A DNA stretch of 64,000 nt from Nitrobacteraceae bacterium AZCC 1564 (GTDB lineage Bacteria; Pseudomonadota; Alphaproteobacteria; Rhizobiales; Xanthobacteraceae): NCBI GenBank assembly GCA_036924835.1, contig JBAGRR010000001.1, forward strand, positions 1,736,001 to 1,800,000, given 5' to 3'. Of the stretch, positions 9,268-17,337 are shown in pieces. A program made the position numbers and the translations under genes. The notes below the pieces were generated by a model, which saw nothing but the letters and a program-made list of their open reading frames with translations, had not been told where the DNA came from and did not search any database. Position 1 is the stretch's first letter. Each line of letters begins with the position of its first letter.

Positions 9268-9342
9268 CTGGTGTCCTTCGATTCCGAAGTTCGCAAACGA
9301 AGGTGCAGCGGAATGATGCGAACTTCGGAATCGGGACACCAG
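9268..9342. repeat. Palindrome C (type 1)
   Basis: Arms CTGGTGTCCTTCGATTCCG/AAGTTCGCA and TGCGAACTTCGGAATCGG/GACACCAG around a 21-nt loop. The extra bases are on the left arm (2 nt, the one exception to 3), so the element has the opposite polarity to A; its loop also reads as the reverse complement of the A loop. A 12-14 bp A/T-rich linker separates it from D. Confidence 0.9.
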
Positions 9343-9354
9343 TAAACTTATGAT

Positions 9355-9434
9355 TTTGGTGTGGTTTAGGTTCAGAAAGTTCGCTGGAAGGACTCGCTGG
9401 AAAGATGAAGCGAACTTCTGAAGCACCACACTAG
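9355..9434. repeat. Palindrome D (type 2)
   Basis: Left arm TGGTGTGGTTTAGGTTCAG then AAAGTTCGCT; right arm AGCGAACTTCTGAAGC then ACCACACTAG. Three extra bases on the left arm. The terminal CTAG (9431-9434) contains the TAG stop codon of the adjacent rhodanese gene, so the repeat sets that protein's C-terminus. Confidence 0.9.
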
Positions 9435-9859
9435 TCCTTCTTGCGCGGCTCGATCTTTTCGACAGCACCGCCGGCTTCGCGCCACGCGGTGAAACCTCCG
9501 CCGAGATGCGCCACCGGCGTCAATCCCATGTCCTGCGCGGTTTTGGCGGCCAGCGCAGAACGCCATCCCGAAGCACATTGAAACACGAACTTCTTATCTT
9601 CCTGGAAGATCGGCTTGGCGTAAGGACTCTCAGGATCGATCCAGAACTCCAGCATGCCGCGCGGACAGTGAAACGAGCCGGGAATACGTCCCTCGCGCTC
9701 GATCTCGCGCGGATCACGCAAATCGACGATCACGACGTCACTCAGACCGACGCCACCGTTCGGGAATTTCTCGACAGCCTCGGCTGCATTGATGGTCTCG
9801 ATCTGCGCATTCGCCTCATCGAGAAGTTTCTTGTAACCGCGGGTGATGGTGGAAGGCAT
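9431..9859 (-). CDS. Single-domain rhodanese-like sulfurtransferase
   Basis: 142 residues from ATG 9859 (MPSTITRGYKKLLDEANAQI), chosen because GGAG lies 7 nt upstream; a longer in-frame start has no such site. One rhodanese domain with VDLRDPREIEREGRIPGSFH and active-site loop FQCASGWRSA (Cys95). The long loop with aromatic residues resembles GlpE/PspE-like proteins of alphaproteobacteria. Probable role is cytosolic sulfur transfer; acceptor unknown. The stop codon is TAG from the end of palindrome D. Both this gene and sseA point away from the same direction of the repeat cluster. Confidence 0.88.
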   Translation of the reverse strand: MPSTITRGYKKLLDEANAQIETINAAEAVEKFPNGGVGLSDVVIVDLRDPREIEREGRIPGSFHCPRGMLEFWIDPESPYAKPIFQEDKKFVFQCASGWRSALAAKTAQDMGLTPVAHLGGGFTAWREAGGAVEKIEPRKKD

Positions 9860-9981
9860 GGGAAACTCCGAAAATGTGCGAACCTTCGTCCGTCCCAGAA
9901 AAAGGGATATGACACAGCGTAGCGAAGTCTTCGGTGGGAGGGCAATAAGCTGCCGGATCAAGCCCGTCCCAGCTCGCCGGA

Positions 9982-11157
9982 TCAGCGCGTCAATTCCCGC
10001 ATCGCTCCCTCGAGGCCTTCAAGGGTAAGTGGGAACATACGCTCCGTAAACAACTTGCGGATGATCGTCGTCGATTCCGAATAATCCCAGTGCTTGCGTG
10101 CGACGGGGTTGAGCCAGACCGCATGCGGGTAGGTCCGCGTCACACGCTCCAGCCACACCGAGCCCGCCTCTTCATTAACGTGTTCGACCGAGCCGCCCGG
10201 GACGACGATCTCATAGGGTGACATCGACGCATCGCCGACGAAGATCACCTTATAGTCATGCGGATACTTGTGGAGGATATCCCAGGTCGGCGTCCGGTCG
10301 GTGAAGCGGCGCTTGTTGTTCCTCCACACGCCTTCATAGAGGCAGTTGTGGAAGTAGAAATACTCCATGTGCTTGAATTCGGTCTTGGCCGCCGAGAACA
10401 ATTCTTCGACCTGCGCGATGTGCCCGTCCATTGAGCCACCGATGTCGAAGAAGATCAGAACCTTCACTGCATTGCGCCGCTCAGGACGCATATGCACATC
10501 GAGATAGCCGTGGTTGGCGGTCTCGCGGATCGTGGTGTCGAGATCGAGTTCATCGGGCGAACCGGTTCGCGCAAACTTACGCAGGCGGCGCAGCGCGACC
10601 TTGATATTGCGGATACCGAGTTCGACGTTGCCGTCGAGATCCTTGAACTCGCGGCGATCCCATACCTTCACCGCGCTGAAGTTGCGATTCTTCTCCTGCC
10701 CGATGCGAACACCTTCAGGATTGTAGCCGTAGGCGCCGAACGGCGACGTGCCCGCGGTACCGATCCACTTGTTGCCGCCCTGGTGCCGCTTCTTCTGTTC
10801 CTTCAGCCGCTCGCGGAGCGTTTCCATGAGCTTGTCCCAGCCCATGGCCTCGATCTGCTTCTTTTCTTCCTCGGTGAGATATTTTTCCGCCAGCTTCTTC
10901 AGCCATTCGGCGGGAATATCGGCCTTCTCCATCGCGTCGAGCAGGTTCTCGAGCCCTTTGAAGGTGGCGCCAAACACGCGGTCGAACTTGTCGAGGTTGC
11001 GTTCGTCCTTCACCAGCGAAGCACGCGCAAGGTAGTAGAAATGCTCCACGCTCTGGTCCGCGAGGTCGGCGTCAAGCGCCTCCATCAGCGTCAGATATTC
11101 GCGGAGTGTGACTGGCACCTGCGCGTCGCGCAGCGATGTAAAAAATTGCAGGAACAT
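9982..11157 (-). CDS. VWA-domain protein, CoxE-like
   Basis: 391 residues. The C-terminal half is a von Willebrand A/CoxE domain with a MIDAS-like motif VLIFFDIGGSMDGH. The N-terminal half (MFLQFFTSLRDAQVPVTLREYL) is typical of CoxE proteins that pair with MoxR ATPases. Such pairs act as chaperone or metal-cluster maturation machines; in CO dehydrogenase clusters CoxD/CoxE mature the active site. The partner ATPase is at 11924-12766, on the other strand and beyond repeats E and F. No Cox structural genes are in the window. Confidence 0.85.
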   Translation of the reverse strand: MFLQFFTSLRDAQVPVTLREYLTLMEALDADLADQSVEHFYYLARASLVKDERNLDKFDRVFGATFKGLENLLDAMEKADIPAEWLKKLAEKYLTEEEKKQIEAMGWDKLMETLRERLKEQKKRHQGGNKWIGTAGTSPFGAYGYNPEGVRIGQEKNRNFSAVKVWDRREFKDLDGNVELGIRNIKVALRRLRKFARTGSPDELDLDTTIRETANHGYLDVHMRPERRNAVKVLIFFDIGGSMDGHIAQVEELFSAAKTEFKHMEYFYFHNCLYEGVWRNNKRRFTDRTPTWDILHKYPHDYKVIFVGDASMSPYEIVVPGGSVEHVNEEAGSVWLERVTRTYPHAVWLNPVARKHWDYSESTTIIRKLFTERMFPLTLEGLEGAMRELTR

Positions 11158-11269
11158 AGGACCTAATGTGCCCGCGTCCGGGCATCCGTCAAGGGTCTGA
11201 GGCCGAAGGTCCAGCCCGAAAGCTTCGTTGCATTGCAGGCTTGCGGTCGCGGATGACGACTGTGGCTGC

Positions 11270-11346
11270 CTAGTGGTCCGATTCTAACATTCGCATCCCG
11301 TTTCGGCAGGCACCTCCTGCGAATGTTAGAATCAAAGGACCACTAG
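11270..11346. repeat. Palindrome E (type 4)
   Basis: CTAGTGGTCCGATTCTAAC/ATTCGCA and TGCGAATGTTAGAATC/AAAGGACCACTAG, with a 22-nt loop. The middle sequence is unlike types 1-3 but CTAGTG, the inner TTCGC and a 3-nt (AAA) excess on the right arm are kept. A 13-bp A/T linker (caaatataatttt) separates it from F. Confidence 0.9.
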
Positions 11347-11359
11347 CAAATATAATTTT

Positions 11360-11438
11360 CTAGTGGAGTTTTGGATTTGACATTCGCTCGGCGAACTCGC
11401 GGCCGGGTGGGTAGCGAATGTCAAATCCACTCCACTAG
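11360..11438. repeat. Palindrome F (type 5)
   Basis: CTAGTGGAGTTTTGGATTTG/ACATTCGCT and AGCGAATGTCAAATCC/ACTCCACTAG, loop about 24 nt. The left arm carries TTT in excess, so polarity is opposite to E. E and F together fill most of the gap between the CoxE-like gene and the GlsB-like gene. Confidence 0.9.
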
Positions 11439-11572
11439 ACCCCCCGGTGATTTCAACTAAACTGCCGTTTGACGCCACCGGGCGCATCCAATCCGGATGG
11501 TTCGCGGCGTTGACCAGGTCCGCGCGGCACTCGGGTGCGAGCTGTTGCGTTTAAAACAGGGGGATTCCAGCC

Positions 11573-11818
11573 ATGGGTATCATTGCTTGGCTTATTGTCG
11601 GCGCGATCGCCGGGTGGCTCGCCGGAGTGATCGTCAAAGGCGCAGGGTTCGGACTGCTCGGGAACATCGTCATCGGCATCATCGGAGCCGTGGTCGCCGG
11701 CTGGCTGTTGCCGCAACTCGGCATCCGGCTTGGCACCGGATGGCTCGGCGAAATCTTCGATGCAGCGGTCGGCGGCGTCATCGTTCTGGTCATTCTGTCA
11801 TTGATCCGGCGCGCGTGA
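11573..11818 (+). CDS. GlsB/YeaQ/YmgE family (transglycosylase-associated) small membrane protein
   Basis: 81 residues, almost wholly hydrophobic, with three helices and conserved Gly pattern: GIIAWLIVGAIAGWLAG, GLLGNIVIGIIGAVVAGWLL and VGGVIVLVILSLI. This matches the GlsB/YeaQ family of stress-induced inner-membrane proteins. A GGGGG stretch lies about 8 nt upstream of the ATG. Function in this organism unknown; typical members are induced by osmotic or envelope stress. Confidence 0.88.
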   Translation: MGIIAWLIVGAIAGWLAGVIVKGAGFGLLGNIVIGIIGAVVAGWLLPQLGIRLGTGWLGEIFDAAVGGVIVLVILSLIRRA

Positions 11819-11923
11819 CGATCTAAGCGGAATTCGGCAACGGCCGCCGGCGAGGCGGTCGTTTCGTGTTTGAAATGGCGACGGTCCCATTCTCCAACAA
11901 AGACATACAAGGCAACACTCTCG

Positions 11924-12766
11924 ATGAAATTTACCGGCACTCAAAATTACGTCGCCACTGATGATCTGAAGGTCGCGGTCAATGCCGCGATCGTTCTCGA
12001 ACGTCCGCTGCTGGTGAAGGGCGAGCCCGGCACCGGTAAAACCGTGCTGGCCGAGGAAGTCGCGAAGGCGCTGGACGCACCGCTGCTGACTTGGCACATC
12101 AAGTCCACCACCAAGGCACAACAAGGCCTTTACGAGTACGATGCGGTATCGCGCCTGCGCGACAGCCAGCTTGGCGATCCACGCGTGTCCGACATCTCGA
12201 ACTACATCAAGCGCGGTAAACTGTGGGATGCATTCACCAGCGAGAAGCGCCCTGTGCTGCTGATCGACGAGATCGACAAAGCTGACATCGAATTTCCGAA
12301 CGACTTGCTGCTCGAACTCGACCGGATGGAATTCCACGTCTACGAGACCGGCGAAACCATCAAGGCTGCCAAGCGTCCGATCGTAATGATCACTTCGAAT
12401 AACGAAAAGGAATTGCCCGACGCGTTCCTGCGGCGCTGCTTCTTCCACTACATCAAGTTCCCAGACGCCGACACCATGAGCGCGATCGTCGACGTGCACT
12501 TCCCCGGCATCAAGAAGCGGCTGGTCGAGGAAGCGCTGCGCATTTTCTTTGAAGTGCGCGACGTCCCGGGTCTGAAGAAGAAGCCATCAACGTCAGAACT
12601 GCTCGATTGGTTGAAGCTGTTGCTGAATGAAGAGATGACGCCGGAGACGCTGCGCGAGCGCGACCCCCGCAAGCTGATCCCGCCGCTTCACGGTGCACTG
12701 CTCAAAAACGAGCAAGATGTTCACCTATTCGAACGGCTGGCATTCCTGAGCCGCCGGGAAGTCTGA
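11924..12766 (+). CDS. MoxR-family AAA+ ATPase (CoxD-like)
   Basis: 280 residues from ATG 11924 (MKFTGTQNYVATDDLK). Walker A LLVKGEPGTGKTVLAEE at about residues 29-45, Walker B VLLIDEIDKAD at about 104-114, sensor 1 VMITSNNEKELP, and arginine finger region LRRCFFHYI. This is the MoxR AAA+ type that works with a VWA protein; the CoxE-like gene at 9982-11157 is the obvious partner. The two are split by repeats E/F and the GlsB-like gene, and are divergent rather than in one operon, which is unusual. Confidence 0.9.
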   Translation: MKFTGTQNYVATDDLKVAVNAAIVLERPLLVKGEPGTGKTVLAEEVAKALDAPLLTWHIKSTTKAQQGLYEYDAVSRLRDSQLGDPRVSDISNYIKRGKLWDAFTSEKRPVLLIDEIDKADIEFPNDLLLELDRMEFHVYETGETIKAAKRPIVMITSNNEKELPDAFLRRCFFHYIKFPDADTMSAIVDVHFPGIKKRLVEEALRIFFEVRDVPGLKKKPSTSELLDWLKLLLNEEMTPETLRERDPRKLIPPLHGALLKNEQDVHLFERLAFLSRREV

Positions 12767-12798
12767 GGCTGCGGCTTCAGGATTTACGATTCCGAAAC

Positions 12799-12824
12799 GG
12801 CCGGGCTTGTCCCGGCCATTTTTC
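12799..12824 (+). terminator. Rho-independent terminator after the MoxR gene
   Basis: GGCCGGG (12799-12805) pairs with CCCGGCC (12811-12817) around CTTGT, followed by a T-rich run. It ends the MoxR transcript before the convergent acetyltransferase gene. Confidence 0.75.
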
Positions 12825-12841
12825 TAGGGCGAGCGGATACG

Positions 12842-13432
12842 TCAGCGCTGACGCTCCAGCTGAAACATCAGATGCGCTTTCGCGGTCGGCCATTCGCTGG
12901 CGATGATGCTGTAAACTACCGTGTCACGCAGCGTTCCGTTTGGAGAAATCTGGTGGCTGCGCAGCACGCCGTCGAGCTTGGCGCCGAGCCGCTCGATTCC
13001 GCGGCGGCTTTGGTGGTTGAAGAAATGCGTACGGAATTCGACCGCGATGCAATCCAGCTTTTCAAAAGCATGCGTGAGCAACAGCAGCTTGCATTGGGTA
13101 TTCAGCGGCGTTCGCTGGACACTCGCCGCATACCAGGTCGATCCGATCTCCACGCGTCGATTCGGCGCATCGACATTCATATAAGTGGTCATGCCTGCGA
13201 TGCGGCCATTCGCGTCCACGACCGTGAACGGCAGCATCGCACCCGCTGCCTGCAACCCAAGCCGCCGTTCGATTTCCTTCCCCATATCCTCGGGACGCGG
13301 GATGAAGGTGTACCAGAGCTTCCAAAGCTCGCCGTCTTTGACAGCCTCGACGAGGCCGTCATGATGCACTGGGGACAGCGGCTCAAGGCGCGCATGAGCA
13401 CCTTCAAGCGTGATGGGAGCAAGCCAGGTCAT
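12842..13432 (-). CDS. GNAT family N-acetyltransferase (RimJ/RimL-like)
   Basis: 196 residues. It begins MTWLAPITLEGAHARLEPLS, with PFTVVDANGRIAGMTTYMNVDAPNRRVEIG as the central GNAT strands and NTQCKLLLLTHAFEKL as the helix that normally binds acetyl-CoA. The late segment FRTHFFNHQSRRGIERLGAKLDGVLRSHQ is typical of RimJ/RimL-like acetyltransferases that modify small molecules or N-termini. The substrate is unknown. It lies 8 bp downstream of nothing on its strand: the SMP-30 gene ends at 13441, so the two are likely co-transcribed in the order SMP-30, then GNAT. Confidence 0.88.
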   Translation of the reverse strand: MTWLAPITLEGAHARLEPLSPVHHDGLVEAVKDGELWKLWYTFIPRPEDMGKEIERRLGLQAAGAMLPFTVVDANGRIAGMTTYMNVDAPNRRVEIGSTWYAASVQRTPLNTQCKLLLLTHAFEKLDCIAVEFRTHFFNHQSRRGIERLGAKLDGVLRSHQISPNGTLRDTVVYSIIASEWPTAKAHLMFQLERQR

Positions 13433-13440
13433 CGTCAGTC

Positions 13441-14370
13441 CTATTTGTTGAGGAAGTTCAGTGGCAGCCCGCCGCGCGGCCAGTCCATTGCCACCAGCTC
13501 ACCCTTGCCCGACAGCGTGATGTAGGCCGTCTTCAATTCGGGTCCACCGAATGCAATATTGGTGGTGACGTGATCGCCGGTCGGCACCTGCTCAACGAGC
13601 CTGCCGTCGGGCGCGATCACCGAAATGCAGCCCGACACCAGCGTCGCCACACAGACGTTGCCGGATGCTTCCACCGCGAGCGAGTCGAACATCTGATATC
13701 CGCCAAGGCCCGCAAGCGGCCTGCCGGTCTCACCGCGATAGATCACCGGACCTGGCTTGATCTCGCCGGGCGCGCCAATATCAAACGCCCACAGACGCGA
13801 CGTCGGCGTCTCCGCCACGTAAACCGTCTTTTCATCGGGTGAGAGGCCAATTCCATTGGCGGGAAGCATTGAGGGAACGGCTTCAACAAGGTCCGTCGCA
13901 CCCGGCTTCATGTAATAGACCGCGCCGACATCCATGTCGCGCGCGCGGCGCTTGCCGAGATCGCTGAACCACAGCCCGCCCTGCTTATCGAACACCAGAT
14001 CATTCGGGCCGTTCAGCTTGCGGTCACCGCAACGCTCGAACAGGGTCTCGATTTTGCCAGTCGCAAGATCGATTCGCTGCAGTGAACCGCCGAGATATTC
14101 CGACGGTGCCGGCGCGCCCGGCATCAAGGCACCGCGTCCCTGCGACCAGCTAAAGCCGCCATTGTTGCAGACGTAGCATTTGCCGTCGGGGCCCATGGCA
14201 GCGCCGTTCGGGCCACCGGGAATTTTCGCGACCGTCTCCTTGCGCCCATCGGGATAAACGCGCGTCAGCCTTTGCGCGCGGATTTCCACCAGCACCACCG
14301 AGCCATCGGGCATCACGACCGGCCCTTCCGGGAATTCGAGACCGGTTGCGATGACACGAAGCTTTGACAT
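13441..14370 (-). CDS. SMP-30/gluconolactonase/LRE family protein
   Basis: 309 residues from ATG 14370 (MSKLRVIATGLEFPEGPV) with GGGAG upstream; a longer in-frame start does not look coding. Six-bladed propeller features of the SMP-30 family: FPEGPV near the N-terminus, NGPNDLVFDKQGGLWFSD with metal-ligand Asn/Asp, and LPANGIGLSPDEKTVYVAET. Probable lactone hydrolase of a sugar acid. It sits between an ornithine-cyclodeaminase-like gene and a GNAT gene, with a dihydrodipicolinate-synthase-like gene nearby, a set that suggests use of sugar or amino acids, but no pathway is certain. Confidence 0.88.
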   Translation of the reverse strand: MSKLRVIATGLEFPEGPVVMPDGSVVLVEIRAQRLTRVYPDGRKETVAKIPGGPNGAAMGPDGKCYVCNNGGFSWSQGRGALMPGAPAPSEYLGGSLQRIDLATGKIETLFERCGDRKLNGPNDLVFDKQGGLWFSDLGKRRARDMDVGAVYYMKPGATDLVEAVPSMLPANGIGLSPDEKTVYVAETPTSRLWAFDIGAPGEIKPGPVIYRGETGRPLAGLGGYQMFDSLAVEASGNVCVATLVSGCISVIAPDGRLVEQVPTGDHVTTNIAFGGPELKTAYITLSGKGELVAMDWPRGGLPLNFLNK

Positions 14371-14482
14371 GAAGATCTCCCGGATTTTCTTGATTGACGC
14401 TGGCGCGTTTCGGTGGCGGCAACCTATCGTGCGATCTTCACAATAGCCAGCATATGCATGCAACTCAGTTCTGTTCAGAATT

Positions 14483-15439
14483 CTATTTGCCGATAAGATC
14501 ACGGTACACGAGAGCAGCCGCCGCAATATCGGACAACGCATGGCCGACGGCCTTGAACACCGTGATCTCGTTGTCGCTGCCCCTACCCTCGCGTTCACCG
14601 CGGCAAAGCTGCGCCAGTGATCCGGCAATATCGTCCGGCGTGATGACTCCGTTACGGATCGGATCCAGCAGTTCGCCGGATTCCTTCAGGCCATCCATGG
14701 TGTCGACATATACGCGTCCGCGCCGGAAGACGTCATCATCCGCCTCGCGCATAAACGGCGTAAAGCTGCCGATCAGGTCGAGATGTGTACCTGGCTTCAG
14801 CCATTCGCCCTTAATGATTGGTGTGGTCGCGAGCGTCGCACAACTGACGATGTCCACATCTTTCACGGCACGCTCCAGGTCGGGTGCGACATAAGCGTCT
14901 ATCCCATCTGCCTGCAGCGACTTTACGAGCCGCTCCGCACCGGCGGGATTGATATTCCAGACCGCAACCTGGGTGATCGGCCGAACCGCGCGGAATGCAG
15001 CAGCCGCAAGGTTCGCGATGCGGCCCGAGCCGCAAATCAAAAGCTTCGACGCATTTTTCCGCGCAAGAAAGTCCGCCCCGAGCGCCGCGATACCTACCGT
15101 ACGGCGCGAGGTAATCTCGTTGCCGTCGATCAGCGCCAGGTGCTGCCCGGTAGGGCCATCGCAAAGGAGATAACTCGAGAACAGTCCCGGCAGATTCCGT
15201 TTGCCGTTCTCGGGAAAGATCGTGACGATCTTGATCCCTAAAAATTCCTGCCGCCACGCCGGCATGATGAGCACCGTCGCAGTCGAGCCGTCCGGCTGCG
15301 GAATGAAATGATGATGCCGCACTGGCACATCGGCACCCGCAGTGAAGGCTTCGCGCAGAGCCGGAATCAGGCGATCAAACGGCAGACTCGCGCGGGTTCG
15401 AGCTGCATCGACGATGAGCGGGGATGGCGTGGGATTCAT
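14483..15439 (-). CDS. Ornithine cyclodeaminase/mu-crystallin family protein
   Basis: 318 residues. NAD(P)-binding segment KLLICGSGRIANLAAAAFRA, the preceding helix NEITSRRTVGIAALGADFLA, and the late NGVITPDDIAGSLAQLC region are typical. Members include ornithine cyclodeaminase, alanine dehydrogenase and pyrroline-2-carboxylate reductase; the sequence alone does not separate them. With the DapA-like gene at 16460 nearby, a role in hydroxyproline or sugar-acid metabolism is possible but unproven. Its ATG overlaps by ATGA with the stop of the GIY-YIG gene upstream. Confidence 0.85.
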   Translation of the reverse strand: MNPTPSPLIVDAARTRASLPFDRLIPALREAFTAGADVPVRHHHFIPQPDGSTATVLIMPAWRQEFLGIKIVTIFPENGKRNLPGLFSSYLLCDGPTGQHLALIDGNEITSRRTVGIAALGADFLARKNASKLLICGSGRIANLAAAAFRAVRPITQVAVWNINPAGAERLVKSLQADGIDAYVAPDLERAVKDVDIVSCATLATTPIIKGEWLKPGTHLDLIGSFTPFMREADDDVFRRGRVYVDTMDGLKESGELLDPIRNGVITPDDIAGSLAQLCRGEREGRGSDNEITVFKAVGHALSDIAAAALVYRDLIGK

Positions 15440-15822
15440 AATGCCTCATTTTTTGTTCTTGTGACTTCGCTGCGGGCTTTTGCGCGGATACCGTCCATCA
15501 GTTGCTTGCGGAAAACGCGATCGCGCTTGAGATGCCACTCACGGCTCATCGCCTCATTACGCGTCTCGAAGGACTCCGTATGCAGGAGAATCCAGACCCG
15601 ACCACGCGTCGACCGCGCACCTGTGCCAGCGTTGTGCTGATCGAGCCGCCTCGCAACGTCATTCGTCCAGCCCACATAAGAGATATAGCGCCCCTTGTGG
15701 AAGCTGCCGAGCACATAGACGAAACTCTGCTCCCCGGGGGAGGCGCCGCTGGGTGCAGCCGTCTTGCGCTTTGCAATCCTGTTCAAGACCACCTCTGGAG
15801 TGCGAGACGTTTTCGGATTCAC
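15436..15822 (-). CDS. GIY-YIG nuclease family protein (UPF0213-like)
   Basis: About 128 residues from a GTG at 15822, 8 nt after the stop of the upstream gene; this start is a choice, and an ATG-started frame extending to 16053 would overlap the coiled-coil gene and look non-coding there. GIY-YIG core: SFVYVLGSFHKGRYISYVGWTNDVARRLDQHNAG, where YVG replaces GIY-YIG's second half, plus catalytic Arg, then the late Glu region TRNEAMSREWHLKR. Such short single-domain proteins are structure-specific nucleases or of unknown role. It overlaps the ocd-like gene by 4 bp. Confidence 0.75.
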   Translation of the reverse strand: MNPKTSRTPEVVLNRIAKRKTAAPSGASPGEQSFVYVLGSFHKGRYISYVGWTNDVARRLDQHNAGTGARSTRGRVWILLHTESFETRNEAMSREWHLKRDRVFRKQLMDGIRAKARSEVTRTKNEAL

Positions 15823-15830
15823 CGCACCCG

Positions 15831-16184
15831 TCACTTGGCGGCTGGCTCCTTTGCGGGCGGCTTGGATGCCTCTGCTGGCTTCTTCTCCAACGCCTGAACC
15901 TGGCCTTGCAACTGCTCCACCGTCTTCTGCAGGCCGATCACCGTTGCTTTCAGCGCATCGATTTGTCGATTGGCGGCGTCGATCTTCTGCTGGCTTTCGA
16001 GCGAAGCCTTGGTCATCGTGCTCTTCAGGAAGTTGATGTTGCTTTGCAGGCAACTGGTGCGCCGCTCCATGGTTTTCTCGGCCGTACAGATCTCGATGCC
16101 AACTACGTCCTGAGCCAAGGCAGCGCCCGTCGCGCTTGTCAGAGCCGCGACGACAAGTACCAACCTCGTTTTGCTTGTCTTCAT
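15831..16184 (-). CDS. Periplasmic coiled-coil hypothetical protein
   Basis: 117 residues from ATG 16184 (AAGGAC 5-6 nt upstream). Signal peptide MKTSKTRLVLVVAALTSATG with cleavage after ALA before QDVVG. The mature part has two Cys (EICTAEK, RTSCLQSN) that may form a disulfide, and a heptad-rich helix (QKIDAANRQIDALKATVIGL) followed by a Lys/Pro/Ala tail. No known domain. The organisation is a small secreted coiled coil, possibly trimeric. Confidence 0.7.
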   Translation of the reverse strand: MKTSKTRLVLVVAALTSATGAALAQDVVGIEICTAEKTMERRTSCLQSNINFLKSTMTKASLESQQKIDAANRQIDALKATVIGLQKTVEQLQGQVQALEKKPAEASKPPAKEPAAK

Positions 16185-16459
16185 CACGGTCCTTTCATAT
16201 CGCTCAGCGATTTGTCTCAAAACGTGACGGCGTGGCCATCACATTTTAAGTTTTGGAACACGACCGGAACGAAACACGTCCGAATCAGCGATTCATAACA
16301 TGCCTTGGTAAACCCGCGTCGATATCTTGTGTCGCACGTCATCGCGCCGCCAACATCAAGCATTGCAAATTGTCGTTTGCGTGCGGGATGTGCTTCAATC
16401 GTTAACATCTTCCGCAGGGCGAACCATCCACAATTCCAAGAGTCAAGGATACCCAAACG

Positions 16460-17335
16460 ATGTCTGACCTGCATGGTGTCATGCCCTATCTGGTGTCTCC
16501 GATCGCGGAAGATGGGACGGTCAAAACGGATGTCCTTGGCAAGCTGTGCGACGACCTCATCGGCAAGGGCGTCCACGGCTTAACGCCCCTCGGCTCCACT
16601 GGCGAGTTCGCTTATCTCGATCGCGAACAACGAGCGATGGTGGTTTCCGCCACCATCGAAGCCGCAGCGCGGCGCGTTCCAGTCATTGCTGGTGTCGCAT
16701 CGACGTCGACATCCGACGCTGTTGCTCAAGCGAAGGCACATCAACGACGCGGAGCGGATGGCATTCTGGCGATTCTGGAATCCTATTTTCCGGTCAAGGA
16801 TGCACAGGTCGAAGCACACTTTCGCACGATTGCCGACGCGGTCGACATCCCCGTCGTGATCTACACGAACCCGCAATTTCAGCGGTCCGATCTGACGCTG
16901 GATGTCATTTCGCGCCTCGCGGAGCACCCTCGCATTCAGTACATCAAGGACGCATCCAACAATACGGGCCGACTCCTCTCGATCATCAACCGTTGCGGCG
17001 ATTCCTTGCGTGTGTTTGCTGCATCCTCCCACATCCCGGCTGCAGTCATGCTCATTGGCGGCGTCGGTTGGATGGCGGGCCCGGCCTGCATCGTGCCGCG
17101 TGAGAGCGTGCAGCTCTATGAGCTATGTCGGGCAAGGCGATGGGATGAGGCGATGGCACTCCAGCGCAAGCTTTGGCAAGTCAACGAAGCATTCGCGCGT
17201 TTCAATCTGGCCGCCTGCATCAAAGCGGGCCTAGACATTCAAGGATACGCGGTCGGCGATCCGATCCCACCACAGGCAGCGCTTACCCCCGACGAGCGCA
17301 AACTTGTCGAAGGCGTGTTGCAGGGTCTGACGTAA
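16460..17335 (+). CDS. Dihydrodipicolinate synthase/N-acetylneuraminate lyase family aldolase
   Basis: 291-residue TIM-barrel class I aldolase. Schiff-base lysine Lys163 in [12 protein letters not shown], proton-relay Tyr135 in VVIYTNPQF, and GSTGEFAYL (residues 45-53) as the carboxylate-binding loop, all DapA-superfamily hallmarks. True DapA is normally elsewhere in the genome, and the genes around (SMP-30, OCD-like) suggest a catabolic member acting on a 2-oxo acid such as 4-hydroxy-2-oxoglutarate or a keto-deoxy sugar acid. Substrate is inference. AAGGA lies 8 nt before the ATG. Confidence 0.85.
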   Translation: MSDLHGVMPYLVSPIAEDGTVKTDVLGKLCDDLIGKGVHGLTPLGSTGEFAYLDREQRAMVVSATIEAAARRVPVIAGVASTSTSDAVAQAKAHQRRGADGILAILESYFPVKDAQVEAHFRTIADAVDIPVVIYTNPQFQRSDLTLDVISRLAEHPRIQYIKDASNNTGRLLSIINRCGDSLRVFAASSHIPAAVMLIGGVGWMAGPACIVPRESVQLYELCRARRWDEAMALQRKLWQVNEAFARFNLAACIKAGLDIQGYAVGDPIPPQAALTPDERKLVEGVLQGLT

Positions 17336-17337
17336 CC

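Noticed and set aside
9155-9434. CRISPR-like array at the repeat cluster 9.1-9.4 kb
   Set aside because: The units are inverted hairpins of different types with short A/T linkers, not direct repeats with unique spacers.
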